From Pusillimonas caeni (GTDB lineage Bacteria > Pseudomonadota > Gammaproteobacteria > Burkholderiales > Burkholderiaceae_B), in contig NZ_PDUW01000001.1 in assembly GCF_003545815.1 (NCBI RefSeq), positions 372,001 through 436,000 on the forward strand: a stretch of DNA of 64,000 nt, read 5' to 3'. Positions 50,229 to 58,427 of the stretch are shown piece after piece. A model generated the notes under the pieces. That model was not told the DNA's origin and searched no databases. It saw only the letters and a program-made list of their open reading frames with translations. The position numbers and the translations under genes were made by a program. The stretch's first letter is position 1; each line of letters opens with the position of its first letter.

Positions 50229-51740
50229 ATGTCCAACGACTATCTCAAGCGCATCCTCAACTCCAAGGTTTACGACGTCGCAGTCGAATCCCCCCTCGAA
50301 CTCGCCTCCCTCACTTCAGCGCGCATTCAGAACAAGGTCTGGCTCAAACGGGAAGACACCCAGGCGGTCTTCAGCTTCAAGCTGCGCGGCGCCTACAACA
50401 AGATGGCCAACCTCAGCCCCGCCGAGCTCAAGCGCGGGGTCATCGCGGCATCGGCCGGCAATCATGCCCAGGGCGTGGCCTTGTCGGCCCGCAGGCTGGG
50501 CTGCAGGGCGGTCATCGTCATGCCCACCACCACCCCCCGGCTGAAGGTGGACGCGGTCCAGGCGCTGGGCGGCGAGGCGGTGCTGGCGGGCGACAGCTAT
50601 TCGGACGCCTACGAGCACGCCATGCAGCTCGAGAAAAAGGAGAAGCTCACGTTCGTCCATCCCTTCGACGACCCCGACGTCATCGCCGGCCAGGGCACGG
50701 TGGGAATGGAAATCCTGCGCCAGCACTCGGGCCCCATCGACGCCGTCTTCGTCCCCATCGGCGGCGGCGGCCTGATCGCCGGCGTGGCGGCCTACATCAA
50801 GCAGCTGCGCCCCGAAACCCGCATCATCGGCGTGCAGACCGAGGACTCCAACGCCATGATGCGCAGCGTCAAGGCGGGCCGGCGCCTGGAGCTGGGCGAC
50901 GTGGGCCTGTTCTCCGACGGCACGGCGGTCAAGCTGGTGGGCGCCGAGACCTTCAAGCTGGCGCGCCAGTATGTCGATGACTTCATCGCGGTCGACACGG
51001 ACGCCATCTGCGCCGCCATCAAGGACGTCTTCCAGGATACCCGCAGCGTGCTGGAACCCGCCGGCGCCCTGTCGCTGGCCGGGGCCAAGGCCTACGCCGC
51101 CCAGAACAAATGGAAGAACAAGACCCTGGTGGCGATCACCAGCGGCGCCAACATGAATTTCGACCGCCTGCGCTTCGTGGCCGAGCGGGCCGACGTCGGC
51201 GAGGCGCGCGAAGCGCTGTTCGCCCTGACCATCCCCGAAGAGCGCGGCAGTTTCCGCAAACTGTGCGAAGCGCTGGGAAAACGCAGCGTCACCGAATTCA
51301 ACTACCGGATCTCCGATTCCGCGCAGGCCCACGTCTTCGTCGGCGTCCAGATCAGTTCGGCCAGCGAACCCGAGAAACTGGCCGCCCTGTTCCGCAAGAA
51401 AGGACTGGACACCCTGGACCTGACCGGCAACGAATTGGCCAAGACCCACGTGCGCTACATGGTGGGCGGCCGCTCGGCCCTGGCCGAGCACGAAATGCTG
51501 TTCCGTTTCGAATTTCCCGAACGGCCCGGCGCCCTGGCCCGCTTCCTGCAGGCCATGAACCCCGAATGGAACATCAGCCTGTTCCACTACCGCAACCAGG
51601 GCGACGACTACGGCCGGGTGCTGGTCGGCATGCAGCTGCCGCCCGACAGCGACAAAAAGGCCGTCAAGGAATTCCTCGAGTCGCTGGGCTACCCGTACTG
51701 GAACGAAACCGGCAACCCGGCCTATCGCTTGTTTCTTTGA
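50229..51740 (+). CDS. ilvA: Threonine ammonia-lyase, biosynthetic
   Basis: IlvA deaminates threonine to 2-oxobutanoate, the first step to isoleucine. The 503-residue product has the PLP Lys at 51 (AVFSFKLRGAYNKM), the phosphate-binding loop PIGGGGLIAGVA, and two C-terminal ACT-like regulatory repeats from about residue 325 (ERGSFRKLCEALG and ERPGALARFLQAM), the form inhibited by isoleucine in E. coli. The length separates it from short catabolic TdcB. No leader peptide or attenuator was seen in the 93-base gap before it. Confidence 0.96.
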   Translation: MSNDYLKRILNSKVYDVAVESPLELASLTSARIQNKVWLKREDTQAVFSFKLRGAYNKMANLSPAELKRGVIAASAGNHAQGVALSARRLGCRAVIVMPTTTPRLKVDAVQALGGEAVLAGDSYSDAYEHAMQLEKKEKLTFVHPFDDPDVIAGQGTVGMEILRQHSGPIDAVFVPIGGGGLIAGVAAYIKQLRPETRIIGVQTEDSNAMMRSVKAGRRLELGDVGLFSDGTAVKLVGAETFKLARQYVDDFIAVDTDAICAAIKDVFQDTRSVLEPAGALSLAGAKAYAAQNKWKNKTLVAITSGANMNFDRLRFVAERADVGEAREALFALTIPEERGSFRKLCEALGKRSVTEFNYRISDSAQAHVFVGVQISSASEPEKLAALFRKKGLDTLDLTGNELAKTHVRYMVGGRSALAEHEMLFRFEFPERPGALARFLQAMNPEWNISLFHYRNQGDDYGRVLVGMQLPPDSDKKAVKEFLESLGYPYWNETGNPAYRLFL

Positions 51741-51771
51741 GCGGCGCGGGCCGGCCCGGCGCCGCCTGTCT

Positions 51772-52308
51772 TCAGAAGCTGCAGACGCTGTAAAGCGGCA
51801 GGCCTGTTTCCTTGAGCGCCTTGGACCCGCCCAGCTCGGGCAGGTCGATGATGGAAGCCGCCTCGACCACATTGGCCCCGAGGCGCTGCAGCAGCTTGGC
51901 GGCCGCCAGCATGGTGCCGCCGGTGGCGATGAGGTCGTCGATCAGCAGCACGCGCTGGCCCGGCTTGACCGCGTCGGAATGCATCTCGACCGTGGCGTTG
52001 CCGTATTCCAGGGTATATTCTTCGGCCAGGGTATGGAAGGGCAGCTTGCCCTTCTTGCGCACGGGGACGAAACCCAGATTGAGCTCATAGGCCAGCACCG
52101 CTCCCAGGATGAAGCCGCGCGCGTCGATGCCTGCCACGAGGTCCAGCCGCTGGCGCATGTACCGGTAGACGAACAGATCGACCAGCACCCTGAACGATTG
52201 CGGGTCTTGCAGTACGGGGGTGATGTCGCGGAAGGTAACGCCGGGTTTGGGCCAATCGGGAACGCTACGTATCGCGTTGCGAACGTAATTGACAGGATCA
52301 GTATGCAT
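51772..52308 (-). CDS. apt: Adenine phosphoribosyltransferase
   Basis: Apt salvages adenine to AMP with PRPP. The 178-residue product has the PRPP-binding motif [17 protein letters not shown], the adenine-contact segment [18 protein letters not shown] and [21 protein letters not shown] prefer ATG 52308 ([13 protein letters not shown]) over an ATG four codons earlier. It converges with ilvA across a 31-base gap and diverges from kdsD. Confidence 0.96.
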   Translation of the reverse strand: MHTDPVNYVRNAIRSVPDWPKPGVTFRDITPVLQDPQSFRVLVDLFVYRYMRQRLDLVAGIDARGFILGAVLAYELNLGFVPVRKKGKLPFHTLAEEYTLEYGNATVEMHSDAVKPGQRVLLIDDLIATGGTMLAAAKLLQRLGANVVEAASIIDLPELGGSKALKETGLPLYSVCSF

Positions 52309-52441
52309 GAAGAGAGCCAAATAGACCTGGGAAGGTGAGCAGCGGTAACTATAACTCCAATCATTCCGTTACAGTGTCCCGCCCGGCGGCAGCGGCCTGC
52401 CCGGCCGAGACCAAAATGTCTCCAGCGTTTAAAATCGCCAA

Positions 52442-53431
52442 ATGAAAAGCACCCACCCACCGATCGCGTCCGAAGCCATCGCATCGGCGCGCCGCACCCT
52501 GTCCATCGAAGGCAGCGCCCTCAAGGCCCTGCACGACCGCCTCGATGACAGCTTCGCGCGCGCGGTCGACATGGTGCTGGCCTGCGAAGGCCGCATCGTC
52601 GTCAGCGGCATCGGCAAATCGGGCCACATCGCGCGCAAGATCGCCGCCACCCTGGCCTCCACCGGCACGCCCTCTTTTTTCATGCACGGCGTCGAGGCCT
52701 TGCATGGCGACCTGGGCATGCTCACGCCGCGCGACATCGTGCTGGCCATTTCGTACTCCGGCACCGCCAGCGAGCTGCTTACCGTCCTCACCGTCGCCAA
52801 GCGCATGGGCATTCCGCTCATCGCCGTCACCGGCAACCCGCATTCGCAACTGGCCGTCAATGCCGACCTGCATCTGGACGTTCACGTCGAACAAGAGGCC
52901 TGCCCGCTCAATCTGGCGCCCACCGCCAGCACGACCGCCACCCTTGCCCTGGGCGACGCCATCGCCGTGGCCTGCCTCGAGGCGCGCGGCTTCAGCTCCG
53001 AAGACTTCGCCCGCTCCCATCCCGGCGGCGCGCTGGGCCGGCGACTGCTGACCCTGGTGCGCGACGTCATGCGCTCGGGCGAGGCGCTGCCCATCGTCCA
53101 CCCCCAGACGCCCATCCCCCAGGCGCTCGAAGAAATGTCGCGCAAGGGCATGGGAATGACCATCGTGGTCGACGAAAGCAGGCGTCCGGTGGGCATCTTC
53201 ACCGACGGCGATCTGCGGCGGCTCATCTCGGCCCGCGGCGACATCCGGGCCCTTGCGGTAGCCGACGGCATGTCGCCCCACCCCAAAAGCGTTGCGCCCG
53301 GTTCGCTGGCCGTCGAGGCCGCCACCCTCATGAACGACAACCGCCTGACCCAGGTTCTGGTCGTGGACGAGGACGGGCTACTATTAGGCGCCCTGCACAT
53401 GCACGATCTGCTGGCCGCCAAGGTAATCTGA
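52442..53431 (+). CDS. kdsD: Arabinose-5-phosphate isomerase
   Basis: KdsD converts ribulose 5-phosphate to arabinose 5-phosphate, the first committed step to Kdo of LPS. The 329-residue product has an SIS domain (VSGIGKSGHIARKIAATLAS, ISYSGTASELL, SHPGGALGRRLL) and two CBS domains in the last 125 residues (VRDVMRSGEALPIV, VADGMSPHPKSV). kdsC starts 2 bases after its stop, opening a run of LPS genes through lptB. Confidence 0.96.
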   Translation: MKSTHPPIASEAIASARRTLSIEGSALKALHDRLDDSFARAVDMVLACEGRIVVSGIGKSGHIARKIAATLASTGTPSFFMHGVEALHGDLGMLTPRDIVLAISYSGTASELLTVLTVAKRMGIPLIAVTGNPHSQLAVNADLHLDVHVEQEACPLNLAPTASTTATLALGDAIAVACLEARGFSSEDFARSHPGGALGRRLLTLVRDVMRSGEALPIVHPQTPIPQALEEMSRKGMGMTIVVDESRRPVGIFTDGDLRRLISARGDIRALAVADGMSPHPKSVAPGSLAVEAATLMNDNRLTQVLVVDEDGLLLGALHMHDLLAAKVI

Positions 53432-53433
53432 CT

Positions 53434-54036
53434 ATGACACCCGACATTGCTCCCCCCCACCCCGCCGAAGCGCTGATTCTGGCCAAGGCCGCGTCCGCGG
53501 CAGTCGAGCGCGCACGCCAGGTGCGCCTCATGGCCTTCGACGTCGACGGCGTACTGACCGACGGCAGCCTGTGGTATGGCGAAAGCGGCGAAACCCTCAA
53601 GCGCTTCAACGCCCTGGACGGCCACGGCCTGCGACTGATGCGCGAAGGCGGCGTCGCCGTTGCGCTGGTCACCGGGCGCGAAGGCCCCATCGTTGCGCGG
53701 CGCGCCGCCGAACTGGGCATCCCGCTGGTCCTGCAAGGCGTGCGCGACAAGTCCCAGGCCATTGCGGGGCTGGCGCAGGAGCAGGGCTACACGCTCGACC
53801 AGGTGGGGTTCATGGGCGACGACATCCTCGACCTGGGCGCCCTGCAGCGCGTGGGCTTTGCGGCCAGCGTGCCCAGCGCGCCGCACTACATCACCCAGGC
53901 GGCCCACTGGGTCGCCTCGCGCGAGGGAGGCTCCGGCGCGGCGCGCGAATGCTGCGACCTCATTCTCGCCGCGCAGGGCCGCCTGAAGCACTTTTTTTCG
54001 CCCAACGCCGTCATTCTGGGCGGCGTCACTCAATAA
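53434..54036 (+). CDS. kdsC: 3-deoxy-D-manno-octulosonate 8-phosphate phosphatase
   Basis: KdsC removes phosphate from Kdo 8-phosphate. The 200-residue HAD-family product has the nucleophile and acid Asp at 36 and 38 (MAFDVDGVLTDGSLWYG), the Thr of motif II (VALVTGRE) and motif III in GFMGDDILDLGAL, with the small cap-less fold of this tetrameric subfamily. It is about 15 residues longer at the N-terminus than E. coli KdsC. It is co-transcribed with kdsD and followed by lptC after 17 bases. Confidence 0.95.
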   Translation: MTPDIAPPHPAEALILAKAASAAVERARQVRLMAFDVDGVLTDGSLWYGESGETLKRFNALDGHGLRLMREGGVAVALVTGREGPIVARRAAELGIPLVLQGVRDKSQAIAGLAQEQGYTLDQVGFMGDDILDLGALQRVGFAASVPSAPHYITQAAHWVASREGGSGAARECCDLILAAQGRLKHFFSPNAVILGGVTQ

Positions 54037-54053
54037 GGCCCCTTGACTAAACC

Positions 54054-54695
54054 ATGAAAGAACGCCTGCCCGCCCTGATCGCCATCGCCCTGCTGTTCGT
54101 CCTGGTCGCCGGCACCTGGTGGGCGGCCGACTACACCCAGCGCGCCGTGCACATCGAACCGCCCCGGCGCGTCACCCACGAGCCGGACGCCTGGTCGAGC
54201 AATTTCGTCATGGTCCGCACGGACGCCGGCGGCATGGCCGTCAACCGCATGGAAGGCGACTACCTGCAGCACTATCCCGACGACGATTCCTACGAGGTGA
54301 CCCGGGCCAAGGCCATCGGCCAGCGCGCCGACTCGCCCATTACCATCGGCACGTCGGACACGGCCATCATGGACCAGGACGGCAGCCGGATCACCATGCG
54401 CGGCAACGCCCACCTGCATCGCCAGCCCTACGAAGACCGCGCCGCCCTGGACGTCAACAGCGAAGAGCTGATCCTGCTGCCCGACGAGGACGTGGCCTAC
54501 ACCGACCAGCCCGCCGTGGTGGTCAATGGCAAATCCACCATGGTGGGCACCGGCATGCGGTACGATAACGGCAACCGCACCCTGCAGGTTTTCTCCTCCA
54601 CTGACGTCCGGATATCAGCCGAAGACTCCCAGGCCGCCTCCCGTTCAAAAAACCAAGGCTCCCAAGACAACAATCATGAATCCACGACACCCTGA
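54054..54695 (+). CDS. lptC: LPS export system protein LptC
   Basis: LptC is a bitopic inner-membrane protein that passes LPS from LptB2FG to LptA. The 213-residue product has an N-terminal membrane anchor (about residues 6-24, LPALIAIALLFVLVAGTWW) and a periplasmic beta-jellyroll (EPDAWSSNFVMVRTDAGG, YEVTRAKAIGQ, GNAHLHRQP). The C-terminus is polar and low in complexity, partly because its last 20 bases also encode the start of lptA. The position between kdsC and lptA confirms the call. Confidence 0.93.
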   Translation: MKERLPALIAIALLFVLVAGTWWAADYTQRAVHIEPPRRVTHEPDAWSSNFVMVRTDAGGMAVNRMEGDYLQHYPDDDSYEVTRAKAIGQRADSPITIGTSDTAIMDQDGSRITMRGNAHLHRQPYEDRAALDVNSEELILLPDEDVAYTDQPAVVVNGKSTMVGTGMRYDNGNRTLQVFSSTDVRISAEDSQAASRSKNQGSQDNNHESTTP

Positions 54696-55350
54696 CCGAC
54701 TGACTCTCTGGCTGTCCGCCGCCCTGCTGGCCCTGTCGACCATGGGCGCGGCGGCCCAGCAGCCCGCTGCCGCCCAAGCGGCCGCCTCCCAGAACGAGGC
54801 CGGCAAGGCGAACGGCGCCGCGCCCGAGTCCGCGAACGGCCAGTCCCAGGAAGAGCCCGACACGCTGATCCTTTCCGACACCCTCAACTACAACGACGCG
54901 GCCAAAGAAAGCACCTTCACCGGCAATGTCGTCATGACCCGGGGCCTCATGACCCTGCACGCCGACACCCTCACCATGCGCGAGGACGCCGAGGGCTTCC
55001 AGCACGGCGTTGCCACGGTGTCCGGATCGGGCAAGCGGGTGAAGGTCCGCCAGGAAAACCCGGAAAAGTTCGAAGTCATCGAAGCCGAGGGCGTGCGCGG
55101 CGAGTACAACGGCAAGACCGAGGAGATCGAGATGATCGGCCAGGCCGTCGTCACCAAGTTCGTCTGCGGCAAGCCGTTCGACACCATCCGCGGCGAACGC
55201 GTCAAGTACAACCAGACGACCAACGTCTATCAAGCCTTCGGCGGGCCGCAGTCGTCCGCCCAGGGCGGACGGGTGCGTTCACTGGCCACGCCCAGCGCCA
55301 AGGCGGAAGCCGCCGCGGCGGACTGCCGGAAGAAATCCACCAATGGTTGA
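54676..55350 (+). CDS. lptA: LPS transport periplasmic protein LptA
   Basis: LptA forms the periplasmic bridge that carries LPS to the outer membrane. The 224-residue product has a signal peptide ending near AAAQ/Q, an Ala/Gln/Glu-rich linker of about 30 residues, and the OstA-type jellyroll (LILSDTLNYNDAAKESTFTG, NVVMTRGLMTLHADTLTM, GVRGEYNGKTEEIEMIG). ATG 54676 lies inside lptC and gives a good signal sequence; upstream in-frame starts do not. Overlapping reading frames imply coupled translation. Confidence 0.93.
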   Translation: MNPRHPDRLTLWLSAALLALSTMGAAAQQPAAAQAAASQNEAGKANGAAPESANGQSQEEPDTLILSDTLNYNDAAKESTFTGNVVMTRGLMTLHADTLTMREDAEGFQHGVATVSGSGKRVKVRQENPEKFEVIEAEGVRGEYNGKTEEIEMIGQAVVTKFVCGKPFDTIRGERVKYNQTTNVYQAFGGPQSSAQGGRVRSLATPSAKAEAAAADCRKKSTNG

Positions 55351-55410
55351 CGCCGCAAGCGGCGTCCGACCCCATACCCGCCACCTGTTTTTTTCGTAGC
55401 ACGTCCATTT

Positions 55411-56205
55411 ATGTTTTCTTCCGCATCGCCGCGCTCCAGCTCGACCCGTCCCCCCAGCGACCAGCCGGGCAGCCTCAAGGCGACCGGCCTGCGCAAGACC
55501 TATGGCAAGCGCACGGTCGTGCACGATGTATCGCTATCGGTGGACAGCGGCGAGGTGGTGGGGCTGCTGGGCCCCAACGGGGCCGGCAAGACCACCAGCT
55601 TCTACATGATCGTCGGCATCGTTCCGACCGACTCGGGGCGCATCGAGATCGACGACGTCGAAATCACCGCCATGCCCATGCACAAGCGGGCGCGCCTCGG
55701 GCTTTCCTATCTGCCCCAGGACGCCTCGGTGTTTCGCCGCCTGACCGTCGAAGAAAACATCCGCGCGGTGCTGGAGCTGCAGCAGGAGGCCGACGGACGC
55801 GCACCGTCGTCGGCCCGCATCGGCGAACGCCTGGAAGCGCTGCTGGACGAACTGCAAATAGGGCATATCCGGCGTAATACCGCGATTTCGCTTTCGGGCG
55901 GCGAGCGCCGCCGGGTGGAAATCGCGCGCGCCCTGGCCACCAACCCGCGTTTCATCCTGCTGGACGAGCCGTTTGCGGGCGTGGACCCGATCGCGGTGAT
56001 TGAAATTCAGCGCATCGTGCATTTTCTCAAGGGCCGCAATATCGGCGTGCTGATCACCGATCACAATGTGCGCGAAACCCTGGGCATCTGCGACCGGGCC
56101 TACATCATCAGCGAAGGCAAGGTGCTGACCAACGGGCATCCCAGCGAGATCATCGACAACGAAGCGGTGCGCAAGGTCTACCTGGGCAAGAATTTCCGCA
56201 TGTAG
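55411..56205 (+). CDS. lptB: LPS export ABC transporter ATP-binding protein LptB
   Basis: LptB is the ATPase that powers extraction of LPS from the inner membrane. The 264-residue product has Walker A GPNGAGKT at 54-61, the Q-loop [18 protein letters not shown], the signature [15 protein letters not shown] and Walker [14 protein letters not shown]. An N-terminal extension of about 20 Ser/Pro-rich residues exceeds the E. coli protein. rpoN, which follows lptB in many Proteobacteria, is absent; 204 non-coding bases lead to hpf. Confidence 0.96.
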   Translation: MFSSASPRSSSTRPPSDQPGSLKATGLRKTYGKRTVVHDVSLSVDSGEVVGLLGPNGAGKTTSFYMIVGIVPTDSGRIEIDDVEITAMPMHKRARLGLSYLPQDASVFRRLTVEENIRAVLELQQEADGRAPSSARIGERLEALLDELQIGHIRRNTAISLSGGERRRVEIARALATNPRFILLDEPFAGVDPIAVIEIQRIVHFLKGRNIGVLITDHNVRETLGICDRAYIISEGKVLTNGHPSEIIDNEAVRKVYLGKNFRM

Positions 56206-56295
56206 GCGGTGCGTGGGCCGCTGCCGGCCACCGTTACATCTCGACCCTTATTATGGGGATCCCTTGATCTTTCTCAAAGAGAGGATTCACCCCAC

Positions 56296-56323
56296 TTGAT
56301 TTAGTTTTTCCAGGCGATACACT
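56296..56323 (+). promoter_or_regulatory. Probable sigma-70-type promoter of hpf
   Basis: TTGATT (56296-56301) and TACACT (56318-56323) are 16 bases apart, about 85 bases before the hpf ATG, in an AT-richer gap. The ribosome site AGGAGAG lies at about 56397-56403. Confidence 0.45.
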
Positions 56324-56409
56324 GAAACTGTTGCAACTTCATAACAAGGAGAACCGTTTATTCCTCACAACGCGCATTCCGCGCACCCGACATTACAGGA
56401 GAGCAGTAC

Positions 56410-56733
56410 ATGAACCTGAACATCACTGGTCGTCATCTTGAAATCACCCCCGCCATCCGTGCCTACGTCAAGAACAAGATGTCACGGGTCGCACGACACT
56501 TCGACAATGTCATCGACACCCAGGTCATGCTCTCGATAGAGCGTCTAAAACACACGGCCGAGGTCACCATGCGTCTGCGCGGCAAGGACATCCATTGCCA
56601 GGCCACCGACGAAAACCTCTATGCGGCCATCGACCTGCTGTCCGACAAAATCGATCGCCAGGTCATCAAGTACAAAACCAAAATACAGGATCATGCACAC
56701 GAGCCCGTAAAAAGGCAGCAATTAAGCGCTTGA
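56410..56733 (+). CDS. hpf: Ribosome hibernation promoting factor (short HPF/YhbH)
   Basis: HPF binds the 30S decoding region and helps form inactive 100S ribosomes in slow growth. The 107-residue product has the short form's length, with NLNITGRHLEITPAIRAYV, the basic helix surface KNKMSRVARHFDNVIDTQV, and DENLYAAIDLLSDKIDRQVIKYKTK; there is no long C-terminal dimer domain. It was once annotated as a sigma-54 modulation protein because of its usual place near rpoN. An intrinsic terminator follows it. Confidence 0.95.
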   Translation: MNLNITGRHLEITPAIRAYVKNKMSRVARHFDNVIDTQVMLSIERLKHTAEVTMRLRGKDIHCQATDENLYAAIDLLSDKIDRQVIKYKTKIQDHAHEPVKRQQLSA

Positions 56734-56838
56734 CAAGCATCCTAGAGTCACGGGCAGTACCGCGCGCCCACAGAGGCTGAAGCGAACTCCCGAAAATGCC
56801 CCCACACCGCGCTTTTCGATGCGCGGCGAAACGGCAAA

Positions 56839-56868
56839 AAAGGCCCCAATCATCCGACTGGGGCCTTT
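56839..56868 (+). terminator. Rho-independent terminator after hpf
   Basis: AAAGGCCCCA (56839-56848) pairs perfectly with TGGGGCCTTT (56859-56868) across a 10-base loop. The T run is short (TTTGACTTTC). It separates hpf from ptsN, so ptsN should have its own promoter. Confidence 0.75.
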
Positions 56869-56911
56869 GACTTTCCCGGCCCGCGACTTTCTCTATAGGC
56901 TTATATACTCA

Positions 56912-56917
56912 TATAAT
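56912..56917 (+). promoter_or_regulatory. Consensus -10 box immediately upstream of ptsN
   Basis: A perfect TATAAT ends 6 bases before the ptsN ATG in an AT-rich island. Normal spacing would put the RNA start at or next to the ATG, which would give a leaderless message. No clear -35 box is seen at 17 bases. Confidence 0.4.
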
Positions 56918-56923
56918 GGCCGT

Positions 56924-57388
56924 ATGAATCTCATGTCGCGTATCCTGCCGCTGGAAAACATCGCGCTCGACGTCGAGGCCACCAGCAAAAAACGGGCGTT
57001 CGAGCAAGCCGGCCTGCTCTTCGAGAACCACCATGGCATCGCCCGCACGGCCGTTTTCCAAAGTCTGATCGCCCGCGAGCGCCTGGGCTCCACCGCGCTG
57101 GGGCATCATATCGCCGTGCCGCATGGGCGCATCAAGGGCCTCAAAGAGCCTTGTGCCGCCTTCATCCGCCTGGCCGACCCGGTGCGCTTCGACGCCACCG
57201 ACGGAAGGCTCGCCAATCTGCTGTTCTTCGTTCTGGTACCTGAAACCGCCACGCAGCTGCACCTCGACCTGCTTGCCGAGATCGCCCGGCTGGTATCCAA
57301 CCCCTCGCTGCGCCAGATGCTGTCCACCGAAACCGACCCTGCGGTCATTCATCGCCTGCTTACCGCCGACGTCGCCACGGCTGAATAA
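56924..57388 (+). CDS. ptsN: Nitrogen-PTS enzyme IIA (PtsN, EIIA-Ntr)
   Basis: PtsN is the last phosphate acceptor of the regulatory nitrogen-PTS and controls potassium uptake, envelope stress and nitrogen responses. The 154-residue product has the phosphorylated His in GHHIAVPHGRIKGL, about residue 66. RILPLENIALDVEATSKKRAFEQAGLLFE (read in parts) matches the family start. I use ATG 56924; an ATG three codons later is possible. No ribosome site is visible. hprK and rapZ follow, the usual Ntr neighbourhood. Confidence 0.94.
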   Translation: MNLMSRILPLENIALDVEATSKKRAFEQAGLLFENHHGIARTAVFQSLIARERLGSTALGHHIAVPHGRIKGLKEPCAAFIRLADPVRFDATDGRLANLLFFVLVPETATQLHLDLLAEIARLVSNPSLRQMLSTETDPAVIHRLLTADVATAE

Positions 57389-57402
57389 GACCTAAAGCCC
57401 TC

Positions 57403-58332
57403 ATGCTGACCGTTCAGGAACTCGTCAACGAAAACACCGACAAAATCTCGTTCACCTGGATCGCCGGCATGGAAGCCGCCGACCGGGTCATCGCCAACGA
57501 AGGCCTGTCGGGCGCCGATCTGGTCGGCCACCTGAATCTCATCCACCCGGCGCGAGTGCAGGTGTTCGGCAAAGAAGAACTCGCCTATTACACCCGGGTC
57601 GACCCCCGCCGCCGCCAGCACCACCTCGAAGACCTCGTCACGGGCGGCGTGCCGGCCATCATGCTGGCCGGCAATCTGGCCGTACCCGACGACCTCAGGC
57701 AATTCTGCCACGACCACAGCATTCCCCTGCTGTCCACCTCCGTCGAAGCGGCCGAGCTGATCGACCTGCTGCGCTACTATCTGGGCAAGCGGCTGGCTCC
57801 CAGCACCACCGTGCATGGCGTGTTCATGGACGTTCTCGGCCTGGGCGTGCTGATCATGGGCGATTCGGGCCTCGGGAAAAGCGAACTGGCGCTGGAGCTC
57901 ATCTCGCGCGGCCACGGCCTGGTCGCCGATGACGCTGTCGAACTTTCGCGCATCGCACCCAATATGATCGAGGGCCATTGCCCTCCGCTGCTGCAGAACC
58001 TGCTCGAAGTGCGCGGGCTGGGCCTGCTGGACATCCGCACGATTTTCGGCGAAACCTCGGTACGCCGTAAAATGAAGCTCAAGCTCATCGTCCAGCTGGT
58101 GCGCCTGAACGCCGACGCATTCGAGCGCCTGCCGGTCCAGGACCTCACCCAGGAAATCCTGGGCATCCCCATCCGCCGAGTCATGCTGCAGGTAGCGCCC
58201 GGCCGCAACCTGGCAGTGCTGGTCGAAGCGGCCGTACGCAACACCATACTTACCCTGCGCGGCATAGACACCATGGGCGAGTTCATCGAGCGGCAGGCTC
58301 TGGCCATCATGGAAAGCAGCCGCCCCGATTAG
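57403..58332 (+). CDS. hprK: HPr kinase/phosphorylase
   Basis: HprK phosphorylates and dephosphorylates HPr-type proteins on a serine and so tunes PTS regulation. The 309-residue product has an N-terminal MurF-like domain, the P-loop GDSGLGKS at 153-160 and the family signature around GIPIRRVMLQVAPGRNLAVL. HVHG-like THVHGVFMD-type context (TTVHGVFMD) holds the conserved His near 138. In Proteobacteria it is found together with ptsN and a PTS without sugar transport, as here. Confidence 0.95.
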   Translation: MLTVQELVNENTDKISFTWIAGMEAADRVIANEGLSGADLVGHLNLIHPARVQVFGKEELAYYTRVDPRRRQHHLEDLVTGGVPAIMLAGNLAVPDDLRQFCHDHSIPLLSTSVEAAELIDLLRYYLGKRLAPSTTVHGVFMDVLGLGVLIMGDSGLGKSELALELISRGHGLVADDAVELSRIAPNMIEGHCPPLLQNLLEVRGLGLLDIRTIFGETSVRRKMKLKLIVQLVRLNADAFERLPVQDLTQEILGIPIRRVMLQVAPGRNLAVLVEAAVRNTILTLRGIDTMGEFIERQALAIMESSRPD

Positions 58333-58337
58333 CGCAG

Positions 58338-58396
58338 AAAGGGCAGCCGCATGAGCATGCAAACCGCGCGCCATCCTGGCGCAAAGCGCAGCCGAG
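58338..58396. repeat. Diverged relative of the 17-kb nested palindrome
   Basis: Read by eye, 59 bases starting AAAGGGCAGCCGCATGAGCA align without gaps to the reverse complement of 17447-17505, with about 47 matches. A small perfect hairpin (GCGCC with GGCGC) lies inside. It fills most of the 95-base gap between hprK and rapZ. The outer arm and the other stems of the 17-kb element are missing, so this looks like a decayed fragment or a shorter form. Confidence 0.65.
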
Positions 58397-58427
58397 TCAG
58401 GCCTTTTGCCTGCCGGCCCACGCAAAT

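Noticed and set aside
56206..56409. Sigma-54 promoter for hpf
   Set aside because: No GG-N10-GC pattern with the right neighbours was found; a sigma-70-like pair fits better.
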